The translations under genes were made by a program, and so were the position numbers. 64,000 bases of DNA, from positions 1 through 64,000 of the forward strand of contig BDSL01000142.1 in the NCBI GenBank assembly GCA_003116995.1. Reading direction: 5' to 3'. The DNA comes from Yamagishiella unicocca (taxonomy: Eukaryota; Chlorophyta; Chlorophyceae; Chlamydomonadales; Volvocaceae). This document shows positions 23,201-34,947 of the stretch, piece by piece; positions within the stretch are counted from its first letter, which is position 1, and the number at the start of each line of letters is the position of its first letter. The notes under the pieces are model-generated. The model worked only from the letters and a program-made list of their open reading frames with translations, made no database searches and was not told where the DNA came from.

Positions 23201-24889
23201 TCGCCTGAGCCGCCCAGCCCGGCGCCGCCCTCGCCCCAGCCGACGTCGCCCGAGTCGCCCAGCCCGGCGCCGCCATCGCCGCCGCTGCCGTCGCCCGAGC
23301 CGCCCAGCCCGGCGCCGCCGTCGCCTGCGCCGCCGTCCCGCCCAGCCCGGCCGCCGCCCTCGCCTGCGCCGCCCTCGCCTGAGCCGCTCAGCCCGGCGCC
23401 GCCCTCGCCTGAGCCGCCGTCGCCTGCGCCGCCGTCGCTTGAGCCTGGCGCCGCCATCGCCTTCGCCGCCGTCGCCCGGGCCGCCAAGCCCGGCGCCGCC
23501 ATCGCCGCAGCCGCCGTCGCCTGAGCCGCCCAGCCCGGTGCCGCCGACGTCGCCTGCGCCGCCGTCGCCCGAGCCACCCAGCCCGGTGCTGCCCTCACCT
23601 GCGCCGCCGTCGCCCAAGCAGCCCAGCCCAGCAGCGCCGCCCTCGCCAGCGCCGCCCTCGCCGCAGCCGATGTCGCTCGAGCCGCCCAGCCGTCGCCTCA
23701 GCTGACGTCCCCTGAGCCGCCAGCCCTGAGTCGCCCAGCCCGGCGCTATCCAGCCCGGCGCCGCCCTCGCCCCAGCCGACGTCGCCCGAGTCGCCCAGCC
23801 CGGCGCCGCCATCGCCGCCGCTGCCGTCGCCCGAGCCGCCCAGCCCGGCGCCGCCTTCGCCTGCGCCGCCGTCCCGCCAGGCCCGGCGCCGCCCGCCTGC
23901 GCCGCCGTCGCCTGCGCCGCCCAGCCTGGCGCCGCCCTCGCCTGAGCCGCCATCGCCTGCGCCGCCCAGCCTGGCGCCGCCTCGCCTCGCCGCCGCCCAG
24001 CCCGGCTACGCCCTCGCCGCCGCTGCCGTCGCCCGAGCCGCCCAGCCCGGCGCCGCCCTCGCCTGAGCCGCCATCGCCTGCGCCGCCCAGCCTGGCGCCG
24101 CCATCGCCTTCGCCGCCTTCGCCAGAGCCGCCCAGCCCGGTGCCGCCATCGCCGCAGCCGCCGTCGCCTGAGCCGCCCAGCCCAGCGCCGCCCTCAGCTC
24201 CCTCGGCGCCGTCAGCTGACGTCGCCTGAGCCGCCCAGCCCGGGCGCCCCTCGTCCCAGCCGACGTCGCCCGAGCCGCCCAGCCCGGCGCCGCCGTCGCC
24301 TGCGCCGCCGTCCCGCCCAGCCCGGCTCCGCCCTCGCCTGCGCCGCCCTCGCCTGAGCCGCTCAGCCCGGCGCCGCCCTCGCCTGAGCCGCCGTCGCCTG
24401 CGCCGCCCAGCCTGGCGCCGCCATCGCCTTCGGCGCCGTCGCCCGGGCCGCCAAGCCCGGCGCCGCCATCGCCGCAGCCGCCGTCGCCTGAGCCGCCCAG
24501 CCCGGCGCCGCCCTCGCCTGCGCCGCCGTCGCCCGAGCCACCCAGCCCGGTGCTGCCCTCACCTGCGCCGCCGTCACCAAAGCAGCCCAGCCCAGCAGCG
24601 CCGCCCTCGCCTGCGCCGCCGTCGCCACAGCCGCGCAGCCCAGCGCCGCCCGGCCCAGCGCCGCCCTCGCCGCAGCCGATGTCGCTCGAGCCGCCCAGCC
24701 CTCGCCGCAGCTGACGTCCCCTGAGCCGCCCAGCCCGGCGCCGCCATCGCCGCCGCTGCCGTCGCCCGAGCCGCCCAGCCCGGCGCCGCCGTCGCCTGCG
24801 CCGCCGTCCCGCCCAGCCCGGCGCGCCCTCGCCTGAGCCGCCGTCGCCTGAGCTGCCCAGCCCGGCGCCGCCATGATCAGTTGCAGCAG
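20216..24889 (+). repeat. GC-rich PPSP-type satellite, segment 4 (degraded)
   Basis: Array segment corresponding mostly to 10-16 kb but with many short deletions, insertions and rearranged junctions, especially 20,290-21,430 and 22,830-22,920. Unit-level homology is clear throughout. The elevated indel load relative to segments 1 and 2 could be real decay or consensus error in the assembly of a near-identical repeat. Confidence 0.8.
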
Positions 24890-25906
24890 GTAGGTGAGCG
24901 AGGGCAGGGTACCGGTATGCAGGCCAGCGGCAAGGGCGGGTCCGGGCACCGACCTACGCTTATTGGGCAGCAGCCCGTGGTCAGGCCGGATTTGGGTGCC
25001 ACAAATAGTAGGATACCGCCTGTTGCTGCTCGCTACCTTGCATGGTGACAGAGCGCGCTCTGATTCGCTCGCACCTCGCGCGGGTGTCGTGGAGGATCGG
25101 GTGGGGCAAGGTGTCTGCTGCACCGCTCAGCCAGCCCTTCAGCAAATGTCCAGCCCGCCAGCCATATGTTTACAGCCGGTTGTCTTCAGCAGCCTGCTTC
25201 CTCACAGCCATGGTATTCCAGCCTTCGGTGCAGCGGATGCCTTGCTCCGCCCGTTCTCCCGGCACGTCCGACCCTGGCCACGTAGAACCTACCACTGCTG
25301 CCGTCACCTGTGTACCCTGCTTTACATTTGTCGCCCGACCCTCGCGCCTGTATGCGACTACCGTCGCTAAGATGAACCGCCACTGACTACTGCTACATGC
25401 ACCCACCTCCTCCACCCCCCTTCCCCCGGGGGGGTTGTTTTGCACCCCTGCCCCGCGCCCGCCCTGCATCGCCCGAGCCCGCCCGCCCTACGTCATCATC
25501 ACCTACGTACGAGTACTGCGCTACGAACTTGGGAGCGCACCTGGCGTGTCGCAGGTTACCGTACAAGAGAGCTCCACATCGCCGGTCTAGCTGGCGGCGG
25601 CAGCCAGCTGCCGCCGCCGCCCGCTAACCAATGTCGTAGTCACCACCGCCATCCCGTATCCGCCTCCGTCGCTACTTGACAGCCGACATGCCGCTGGACC
25701 TCCACCATGCATCGCCTCCAGTCACTGCCCGCCGTCGCCGCGGCCGGCTACACGTACGGCAGGCGCGTGCCGCCCACGTGCGGCATATACGTACGGCAGC
25801 AGGCAGCATTCACGGCGTAGGCTGCTGCCCCAATCAACCGCGCACTATACGTTGCGCCCGCCACCCAGGACGGAGCTGTCTGGCGGCCGTACCGACCTAT
25901 CTGCAG
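24890..25906 (+). repeat. B block copy 4 (type I)
   Basis: 1,017 bases, 8,842 bases after copy 2, with the type I marker and the same splice-like edges. Almost identical to copies 1 and 2 even though the adjacent array (segment 4) is visibly degraded. Confidence 0.75.
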
Positions 25907-28900
25907 AGGTCGTCACCACCTGAGCCGCCCAGCACGGCGCCGCCCTCGCCTGCGCCGCCGTCGCGCGAGCCGCCCAGCCCGGCGCCGCCCTCGCCTTCAC
26001 CGCCGTCGCCCTAGCCGCCCAGCCCGGCGCCGCCCTCGCCTGCGCCGCCGTCGCCAGAGCCGCCCAGCCCGGGGCCGCCCTCACCTGCGCCGCCGACGCC
26101 CGAGCCGCCCAGCCCAGCGCCGCCCTCAGCTCCCTCGGCGCCGTCAGCTGACGTCGCCTGAGCCGCCCAGCCCGGCGCCGCCCTCGCCCCAGCCGACGTC
26201 GCCCGAGTCGCCCAGCCCGGCGCCGCCATCGCCGCCGCTGCCGTCACCCGAGCCGCCCAGCCCGGCGCCGCCGGCTCCTGCGCCGCCGTCCCGCCCAGCC
26301 CGGCTCCGCCCTCGCCTGCGCCGCCCTCGCCTGAGCCGCCCAGCCCGGCGCCGCCCTCGCCTGCACCGCCGTCGCCTGAGCCGCCCAGCCCAGCGCCGCC
26401 CAGCCCGGCGCTGCCCTCGCCTTCACCGCCGTCGCCTGAGCCGCCCAGCCTGGCACCGCCCAGCCCGCGCCGCCCTCACCGCAGCTGACGTCGCCCGAGT
26501 CGCCCAGCCCGGCGCCGCCATCGCCTCCGCCTCTGTCGCCCGAGCCGCCCAGCCGCCGCCCTCGGCTGCACCGCCCTCGCCCGAGCCGCCCAGCCCGGCG
26601 CCGCCCTCGCCTTCGCCGCCGTCGCCTGAGCCGCCCAGCCCTGCGCGCCCAGCCCTGCGCCGCCCTCGCCTGCGCCGCCCAGCCCGCAGCCGCCCAGCCC
26701 GGCGCCGCCCAGCCCAGCGCCGCCCTCGCCGTCGCCGCCGTCGCCTGAGCCGCCAAGCCCTGCGCCGCCCAGCCCAGCGCCGCCCAGCCCGGCGCCGCCC
26801 TCGCCGCAGCCGACGTCGCTCGAGCCGCCCAGCCCTCGCCTCAGCTCCCTCGGCGCCCTCAGCTGACGTCGCCTGAGCCGCCCAACCCGGCGCCACCCTC
26901 GCCTGCGCCGCCGTCGCTTGAGCCGTCCAGCCCGGCGCCGCCCAGCCCGGCGCCGCCCAGCCCGGCGCCGCCCTTCTCAGCGCCGCCCTCGCCGTCGCCT
27001 GAGCCGCCCAGCCCGGCGCCGCCCTCGCCACAGCCGGCATCGCGCGAGCCGCCCAGCCCTCGCCTCAGCTCCCTCGGCGCCCTCAGCTGACGTCGCCTGA
27101 GCCGCCCAGCCCGGCGCCGCCAAGCCCAGCGCCGCCCAGCCCGGCGCCGCCCTCGCCACAGCCGGCATCGCGCGAGCCGCCCAGCCCTCGCCTCAGCTCC
27201 CTCGGCGCCCTCAGCGGACGTCGCCTGAGGCCCGCCCCCGCCCCAGCCGACGTCGCCCGAGTCGCCCAGCCCGGCGCCGCCATCGCCGCCGCTGCCGTCG
27301 CCCGAGCCGCCCAGCCCGGCGCCGCCGTCGCCTGCGCCGCCGTCCCGCCCAGCCCGGCTCCGCCTCGCCTGCGCCGCCCTCGCCTGAGCCGCTCAGCCCG
27401 GCGCCGCCCTCGCCTGAGCCGCCGTCGCCTGCGCCGCCCAGCCTGGCCGCCATCGCCTTCGCCGCCGCCGCGCCGCCGCCGTCGCCTGAGCCGCCCAGCC
27501 CGGTGCCGCCTCGCCTGCGCCGCCGTCGCCCGAGCCACCCAGCCCGGTGCTGCCCTCACCTGCGCCGCCGTCGCCCAAGCAGCCCAGCCCAGCGCGCGCC
27601 AGCGCCGCAGCCGATGCGAGCCGCCAGCCGTCAGCTGACGTCCCACCGGCGCAGCCGAGTCGCCGAGCGCCAGCCCGGCGCCGCCTCGCCGCCGTCGCCC
27701 GAGCGCCCAGCCCGGCGCCGCCGTCGCCTGCGCCGCCGTCCCGCCAGGCCCGGCGCCGCCCTCGCCTGCGCCGCCGTCGCCTGCGCCGCCCAGCCTGGCG
27801 CCGCCCTCGCCTGCGCCGCCATCGCCCCAGCCGCCCAGCACGGCGCCGCCCTCGCCTGCGCCTGCGCCGCCGTCCAGCCCGGCTCCGCCCTCGCCTGCGC
27901 CGCCCTCGCCTGAGCCGCTCAGCCCGGCGCCGCCCTCGCCTGAGCCGCCGTCGCCTGCGCCGCCCAGCCTGGCGCGCCATCGCCTTCGGCGCCGTCGCCC
28001 GGGCCGCCAAGCCGGCGCCGCCATCGCCGCAGCCGCCGTCGCCTGAGCCGCCCAGCCCGGCGCCGCCCTCGCCTGCGCCGCCGTCGCCCGAGCCACCCAG
28101 CCCGGTGCTGCCCTCACCTGCGCCGCCGTCACCAAAGCAGCCCAGCCCAGCAGCGCCGCCCTCGCCTGCGCCGCCGTCGCCACAGCCGCGCAGCCCAGCG
28201 CCGCCCGGCCCAGCGCCGCCCTCGCCGCAGCCGATGTCGCTCGAGCCGCCCAGCCCTCGCCGCAGCTGACGTCCCCTGAGCCGCCCAGCCCGGCGCCGCC
28301 ATCGCCGCCGCTGCCGTCGCCCGAGCCGCCCAGCCCGGCGCCGCCGTCGCCTGCGCCGCCGTCCCGCCCAGCCCGGCTCCGCCCTCGCCTGCGCCGCCCT
28401 TGCCTGAGCCGCCCAGCCCGGCGCCGCCCTCGCCTGAGCCGCCCAGCCCGCAGCCGCCAAGCCCGGCGCCGCCCAGCCCAGCGCCGCCCTCGCCGTCGCC
28501 GCCGTCGCCTGAGCCGCCAAGCCCTGCGCCGCCCAGCCCAGCGCCGCCCAGCCCGGCGCCGCCCTCGCCGCAGCCGACGTCGCTCGAGCCGCCCAGCCCT
28601 CGCCTCAGCTCCCTCGGCGCCCTCAGCTGACGTCGCCTGAGCCGCCCAGCCCGGCGCCGCCCTCGCCTTCGCCGCCGTCGCCGCCCAGCCCGGCGCCGCC
28701 CAGCCCGGCGCCGCCCTCACCGCAGCCGACGTCGCCCGAGTCGCCCAGCCCGGCGCCACCATCGCCGCAGCCGACGTCGCCCGAGTCGCCCAGCCCGGCG
28801 CTGCCCTGGCCTGCGTCGCCTTCGCCAGAGCCGCCCAGCCCGCGCCACCTCGCCTGCGCCGCCGTCGCTTGAGCCGTCCAGCCCGGCGCCGCCCAGCCCG

Positions 28901-31900
28901 GCGCCGCCCAGCCCGGCGCCGCCCTTCCCAGCGCCGCCCTCGCCGTCGCCTGAGCCGCCCAGCCCGGCGCCGCCCTCGCCACAGCCGGCATCGCGCGAGC
29001 CGCCCAGCCCTCGCCTCAGCTCCCTCGGCGCCCTCAGCTGACGTCGCCTGAGCCGCCCAGCCCGGCGCCGCCCAGCCCAGCGCCGCCCAGCCCGGCGCCG
29101 CCCTCGCCACAGCCGGCATCGCGCGAGCCGCCCAGCCCTCGCCTCAGCTCCCTCGGCGCCCTCAGCTGACGTCGCCTGAGCCGCCCAGCCCGGCGCCGCC
29201 CTCGCCTTCGCCGCCGTCGCCTCAGCCGCCCAGCCCGGCGCGCCCAGCCCGGCGCCGCCCTCACCGCAGCCGACGTCGCCCGAGTCGCCCAGCCCGGCGC
29301 CACCATCGCCGCAGCCGAAGTCGCCCGAGTCGCCCAGCCCGGCGCTGCCCTGGCCTGCGTCGCCTTCGCCAGAGCCGCCCAGCCCGGCGCCACCCTCGCC
29401 TGCGCCGCCGCGCTTGAGCCGTCCAGCCCGGCGCCGCCCAGCCCGGCGCCGCCCAGCCCGGCGCCGCCCTTCCCAGCGCCGCCCTCGCCGTCGCCTGAGC
29501 CGCCCAGCCCGGCGCCGCCCTCGCCCGCAGCCGACGTCACTCAGCCGCCCAGCCCTCGTCTCAGCTCCCTCTGCGCCCTCAGCTGACGTCGCCTGAGCCG
29601 CCCAGCCCGGCGCCGCCCAGCCCCAGCGCCGCCCAGCCCGGCGCCGCCCTCGCCACAGCCGGCATCGCGCGAGCCGCCCAGCCCTCGCCTCAGCTCCCTC
29701 GGCGCCCTCAGCTGACGTCGCCTGAGCCGCCCAGCCCAGCGCCGCCCAGCCGGCGCTGCCCTCGCCTTCACCGCCGTCGCCTGAGCCGCCCAGCCTGGCA
29801 CCGCCCAGCCCGGCGCCGCCCTCACCGCAGCTGACGTCGCCCGAGTCGCCCAGCCCGGTGCCGCCATCGCCTCCGCCGCCGTCGCCCCGAGCCGCCCAGC
29901 CCTCGCCTCAGCTCCCTCGGCGCCCTCAGCTGACGTCGCCTGAGCCGCCCAGCCCGGCGCCGCCCTCGCCTTCGCCGCCGTCGCCTCAGCCGCCCAGCCC
30001 GCGCCGCCCAGCCCGGCGCCGCCCTCACCGCAGCCGACGTCGCCCGAGTCGCCCAGCCCGGCGCCACCATCGCCGCAGCCGACGTCGCCCGAGTCGCGCA
30101 GCCCGGCGCTGCCCTGGCCTGCGTCGCCTTCGCCAGAGCCGCCCAGCCCGGCGCCACCCTCGCCTGCGCCGCCGTCGCTTGAGCCGTCAGCCCGGTGCCG
30201 CCCAGCCCGGCGCCGCCCAGCCCGGCCGCCCTTCCCAGCGCCGCCCTCGCCGTCGCCTGAGCCGCCCAGCCCGGCGCCGCCCTCGCCGCAGCCGACGTCA
30301 CTCAAGCCCCCAGCCCTCGTCTCAGCTCCCTCGGCGCCCTCAGCTGACGTCGCCTGAGCCGCCCAGCCCGGCGCCGCCCTCGCCTTCGCCGCCGTCGCCT
30401 CAGCCGCCCAGCCCGGCGCCGCCCAGCCCGGCGCCGCCCTCACCGCAGCCGACGTCGCCCGAGTCGCCCAGCCCGGCGCCACCATCGCCGCAGCCGACGT
30501 CGCCCGAGTCGCCCAGCCCGGCGCTGCCCTGGCCTGCGTCGCCTTCGCCAGAGCCGCCCAGCCCGGCGCCACCCTCGCCTGCGCCGCCGTCGCTTGAGCC
30601 GTCCAGCCCGGCGCCGCCCAGCCCGGCGCCGCCCTTCCCAGCGCCGCCCTCGCCGTCGCCTGAGCCGCCCAGCCCGGCGCCGCCCTCGCCGCAGCCGACG
30701 TCACTCAAGCCGCCCAGCCCTCGTCTCAGCTCCCTCTGCGCCCTCAGCTGACGTCGCCTGAGCCGCCCAGCCCGGCGCCGCCCAGCCCAGCGCCGCCCAG
30801 CCCGGCGCCGCCCTCGCCACAGCCGGCATCGCGCGAGCCGCCCAGCCCTCGCCTCAGCTCCCTCGGCGCCCTCAGCTGACGTCGCCTGAGCCGCCCAGCC
30901 CGGCGCCGCCCTCGCCTGCACCGCCGTCGCCTGAGCCGCCCAGCCCAGCGCCGCCCAGCCCGGCGCTGCCCTCGCCTTCACCGCCGTCGCCTGAGCCGCC
31001 CAGCCTGGCACCGCCCAGCCCGGCGCCGCCCTCACCGCAGCTGACGTCGCCCGAGTCGCCCAGCCCGGTGCCGCCATCGCCTCCGCCGCCGTCGCCCGAG
31101 CCGCCCAGCCCTCGCCTCAGCTCCCTCGGCGCCCTCAGCTGACGTCGCCTGAGCCGCCCAGCCCGGCGCCGCCCTCGCCTTCGCCGCCGTCGCCTCAGCC
31201 GCCCAGCCCGGCGCCGCCCAGCCCGGCGCCGCCCTCACCGCAGCCGACGTCGCCCGAGTCGCCCAGCCCGGCGCCACCATCGCCGCAGCCGACGTCGCCC
31301 GAGTCGCGCAGCCCGGCGCTGCCCTGGCCTGCGTCGCCTTCGCCAGAGCCGCCCAGCCCGGCGCCACCCTCGCCTGCGCCGCCGTCGCTTGAGCCGTCCA
31401 GCCCGGTGCCGCCCAGCCCGGCGCCGCCCAGCCCGGCGCCGCCCTTCCCAGCGCCGCCCTCGCCGTCGCCTGAGCCGCCCAGCCCGGCGCCGCCCTCGCC
31501 GCAGCCGACGTCACTCAAGCCGCCCAGCCCTCGTCTCAGCTCCCTCGGCGCCCTCAGCTGACGTCGCCTGAGCCGCCCAGCCCGGCGCCGCCCTCGCCTT
31601 CGCCGCCGTCGCCTCAGCCGCCCAGCCCGGCGCCGCCCAGCCCGGCGCCGCCCTCACCGCAGCCGACGTCGCCCGAGTCGCCCAGCCCGGCGCCACCATC
31701 GCCGCAGCCGACGTCGCCCGAGTCGCCCAGCCCGGCGCTGCCCTGGCCTGCGTCGCCTTCGCCAGAGCCGCCCAGCCCGGCGCCACCCTCGCCTGCGCCG
31801 CCGTCGCTTGAGCCGTCCAGCCCGGCGCCGCCCAGCCCGGCGCCGCCCTTCCCAGCGCCGCCCTCGCCGTCGCCTGAGCCGCCCAGCCCGGCGCCGCCCT

Positions 31901-33911
31901 CGCCGCAGCCGACGTCACTCAAGCCGCCCAGCCCTCGTCTCAGCTCCCTCTGCGCCCTCAGCTGACGTCGCCTGAGCCGCCCAGCCCGGCGCCGCCCAGC
32001 CCAGCGCCGCCCAGCCCGGCGCCGCCCAGCCCAGCGCCGCCCAGCCCGGCGCCGCCCTCGCCGCAGCCGACGTCACTCAAGCCGCCCAGCCCTCGTCTCA
32101 GCTCCCTCGGCGCCCTCAGCTGACGTCGCCTGAGCCGCCCAGCCCGGCGCCGCCCAGCCCAGCGCCGCCCAGCCTGGCGCCGCCCTCGCCACAGCCGGCA
32201 TCGCGCGAGCCGCCCAGCCCTCGCCTCAGCTCCCTCGGCGCCCTCAGCTGACGTCGCCTGAGCCGCCCAGCCCGGCGCCGCCCTCGCCTGCACCGCCGTC
32301 GCCTGAGCCGCCCAGCCCAGCGCCGCCCAGCCCGGCGCTGCCCTCGCCTTCACCGCCGTCGCCTGAGCCGCCCAGCCTGGCACCGCCCAGCCCGGCGCCG
32401 CCCTCACCGCAGCTGACGTCGCCCGAGTCGCCCAGCCCGGCGCCGCCATCGCCTCCGCCGCCGTCGCCCGAGCCGCCCAGCCCGGCGCCGCCCTCGCCTG
32501 CACCGCCGTCGCCTGAGCCGCCCAGCCCTGCGCCGCCCAGCCCTGCGCCGCCCTCGCCTGCGCCGCCCAGCCCGCAGCCGCCCAGCCCGGCGCCGCCCAG
32601 CCCAGCGCCGCCCTCGCCGTCGCCGCCGTCGCCTGAGCCGCCAAGCCCTGCGCCGCCCAGCCCAGCGCCGCCCAGCCCGGCGCCGCCCTCGCCGCAGCCG
32701 ACGTCGCTCGAGCCGCCCAGCCCTCGCCTCAGCTCCCTCGGCGCCCTCAGCTGACGTCGCCTGAGCCGCCAAGCCCTGCGCCGCCCAGCCCAGCGCCGCC
32801 CAGCCCGGCGCCGCCCTCGCCGCAGCCGACGTCGCTCGAGCCGCCCAGCCCTCGCCTCAGCTCCCTCGGCGCCCTCAGCTGACGTCGCCTGAGCCGCCCA
32901 GCCCGGCGCCGCCCTTGCCTTCGCCGCCGTCGCCTCAGCCGCCCAGCCCGGCGCCGCCCAGCCCGGCGCCGCCCTCACCGCAGCCGACGTCGCCCGAGTC
33001 GCCCAGCCCGGCGCCACCATCGCCGCAGCCGACGTCGCCCGAGTCGCCCAGCCCGGCGCTGCCCTGGCCTGCGTCGCCTTCGCCAGAGCCGCCCAGCCCG
33101 GCGCCACCCTCGCCTGCGCCGCCGTCGTTTAAGCCGTCCAGCCCGGCGCCGTCCAGCCCGGCGCCGCCCAGCCCGGCGCCGCCCTTCCCAGCGCCGCCCT
33201 CGCCACAGCCGGCATCGCGCGAGCCGCCCAGCCCTCGCCTCAGCTCCCTCGGCGCCCTCAGCTGACGTCGCCTGAGCCGCCCAGCCCGGCGCCGCCCTCG
33301 CCTGCACCGCCGTCGCCGCAGCCGCCCAGCCCAGCGCCGCCCAGCCCGGCGCTGCCCTCGCCTTCACCGCCGTCGCCTGAGCCGCCCAGCCTGGCACCGC
33401 CCAGCCCGGCGCCGCCCTCACCGCAGCTGACGTCGCCCGAGTCGCCCAGCCCGGCGCCGCCATCGCCTCCGCCGCCGTCGCCCGAGCCGCCGCCCAGCCC
33501 GGCGCCGCCCTCGCCTGCACCGCCCTCGCCCGAGCCGCCCAGCCCGGCGCCGCCCTCGCCTTCGCCGCCGTCGCCTGAGCCGCCCAGCCCTGCGCCGCCC
33601 AGCCCGGCGCCGCCCTCGCCTGCGCCGCCCAGCCCGCAGCCGCCCAGCCCGGCGCCGCCCAGCCCAGCGCCGCCCTCGCCGTCGCCGCCGTCGCCTGAGC
33701 CGCCAAGCCCTGCGCCGCCCAGCCCAGCGCCGCCCAGCCCGGCGCCGCCCTCGCCGCAGCCGACGTCGCTCGAGCCGCCCAGCCCTCGCCTCAGCTCCCT
33801 CGGCGCCCTCAGCTGACGTCGCCTGAGCCGCCCAGCCCGGCGCCGCCCTCGCCTGCGCCGCCCTCGCAGCCGTCCTGGTCTCCCTGGCATCCTAGTGATC
33901 AGTTGCAGCGG
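25907..33911 (+). repeat. GC-rich PPSP-type satellite, segment 5
   Basis: Last array segment. The stretch 26.0-28.3 kb is a mosaic of subunits from different parts of the 9.1-kb repeat, with clustered indels at 27,440-27,960. From 28.4 kb the subunits are clean again. At about 29,880-29,890 an extra C changes phase so that the PPSP frame passes through the usual stop box, giving a 297-codon + strand reading (29,858-30,751). The end repeats the [15 protein letters not shown] exit before B block 5. Confidence 0.82.
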
Positions 33912-34938
33912 GTAGGTGAGTGAGGGCAGGGTACCTCCGGTATGCAGGCCAGCGGCAAGGGCGGGTCCGGGCACCGACCTACGCTCATTGGGAAGCAGCC
34001 CGTCGTCAGGCCGGATTTGGGTGACACAAATAGTAGGATACCGCCTGTTGCTGCTCGCTACCTTGCATGGTGACAGAGCGCGCTCTGACTCGCTCGCACC
34101 TCGCGCGGGTGTCGTGGAGGATCGGGTGGGGCAAGGTGTCTGCTGCACCGCTCAGCCAGCCCTTCAGCGTACGTCCAGCCCGCCAGCCATATGTTTACAG
34201 CCGGTTGTCTTCAGCAGCCTGCTTCCTCACAGCCATGGTATTCTTGCTTTCGGTGCACCGGATGCCTTGCTCCGCCCGTTCTCCCGGCCCGTCCGACCCT
34301 GGCCACGTAGAACCTACCACTACTGCTGCCGTCACCTGTATACCCTGCTTTACATTTGTCGCCCGACCCTCGCGCCTGTATGCGACTACCGTCGCTAAGA
34401 TGAACCGCCACTAACTACTGCTACATGCACCCACCTCCTCCACCCCCCTTCCCCCGGGGGGGTTGTTTTGCACCCCTGCCCCGCGCCCGCCCTGCATCGC
34501 CCGAGCCAGCCCGCCCGCCCTACGTCATCATCACCTACGTACGAGTACTGCGCTCCGAACTTGGGAGCGCACCTGGCGTGTCGCAGGTTACCGTACAAGA
34601 GAGCTCCACATCGCCGGTCTAGCTGGCGGCGGCAGCCAGCTGCCGCCGCCGCCCGCTAACCAATGCCGTAGTCACCACCGCCATCCCGTATCCGCCCCCG
34701 TCGCTACTTGACAGCCGACATGCCGCTGGACCACCACCATGCATCGCCTCCAGTCACTGCCCGCCGTCGCCGCGGCCGGCTACACGTACGGCAGGCGCGT
34801 GCCGCCCACGTGCGGCATATACGTACGGCAGCAGGCAGCATTCACGGCGTAGGCTGCTGCCCCGATCAACCGCGCACTATACGTTGCGCCCGCCACCCAG
34901 GACGGAGCTGTCTGGCGGCCGTACCGACCTATCTGCAG
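33912..34938 (+). repeat. B block copy 5 (type II), right edge of the array
   Basis: 1,027-base type II block. It keeps the GTAGGTGAGTGAGG left edge and the CTGCAG right edge. Unlike the other copies, only about nine bases of the following PPSP exon (aggtcgtca) remain before unrelated sequence starts near 34,948. This marks the end of the array. It carries small insertions relative to copy 3, near 34,321 (3 bases) and 34,505 (4 bases). Confidence 0.72.
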
Positions 34939-34947
34939 AGGTCGTCA

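Noticed and set aside
27083..29119. 678-codon - strand open frame, and other long frames of this kind such as 9,133-10,947
   Set aside because: Low-complexity AAPGWAAQ / GRRRAGRL readings of the PPSP satellite. All frames are open because of base composition, and the reading changes at every indel. No domain or start context.
1..34947. CRISPR array or bacterial repeat
   Set aside because: No spacer structure, eukaryotic introns nearby, and repeat units without unique spacers.
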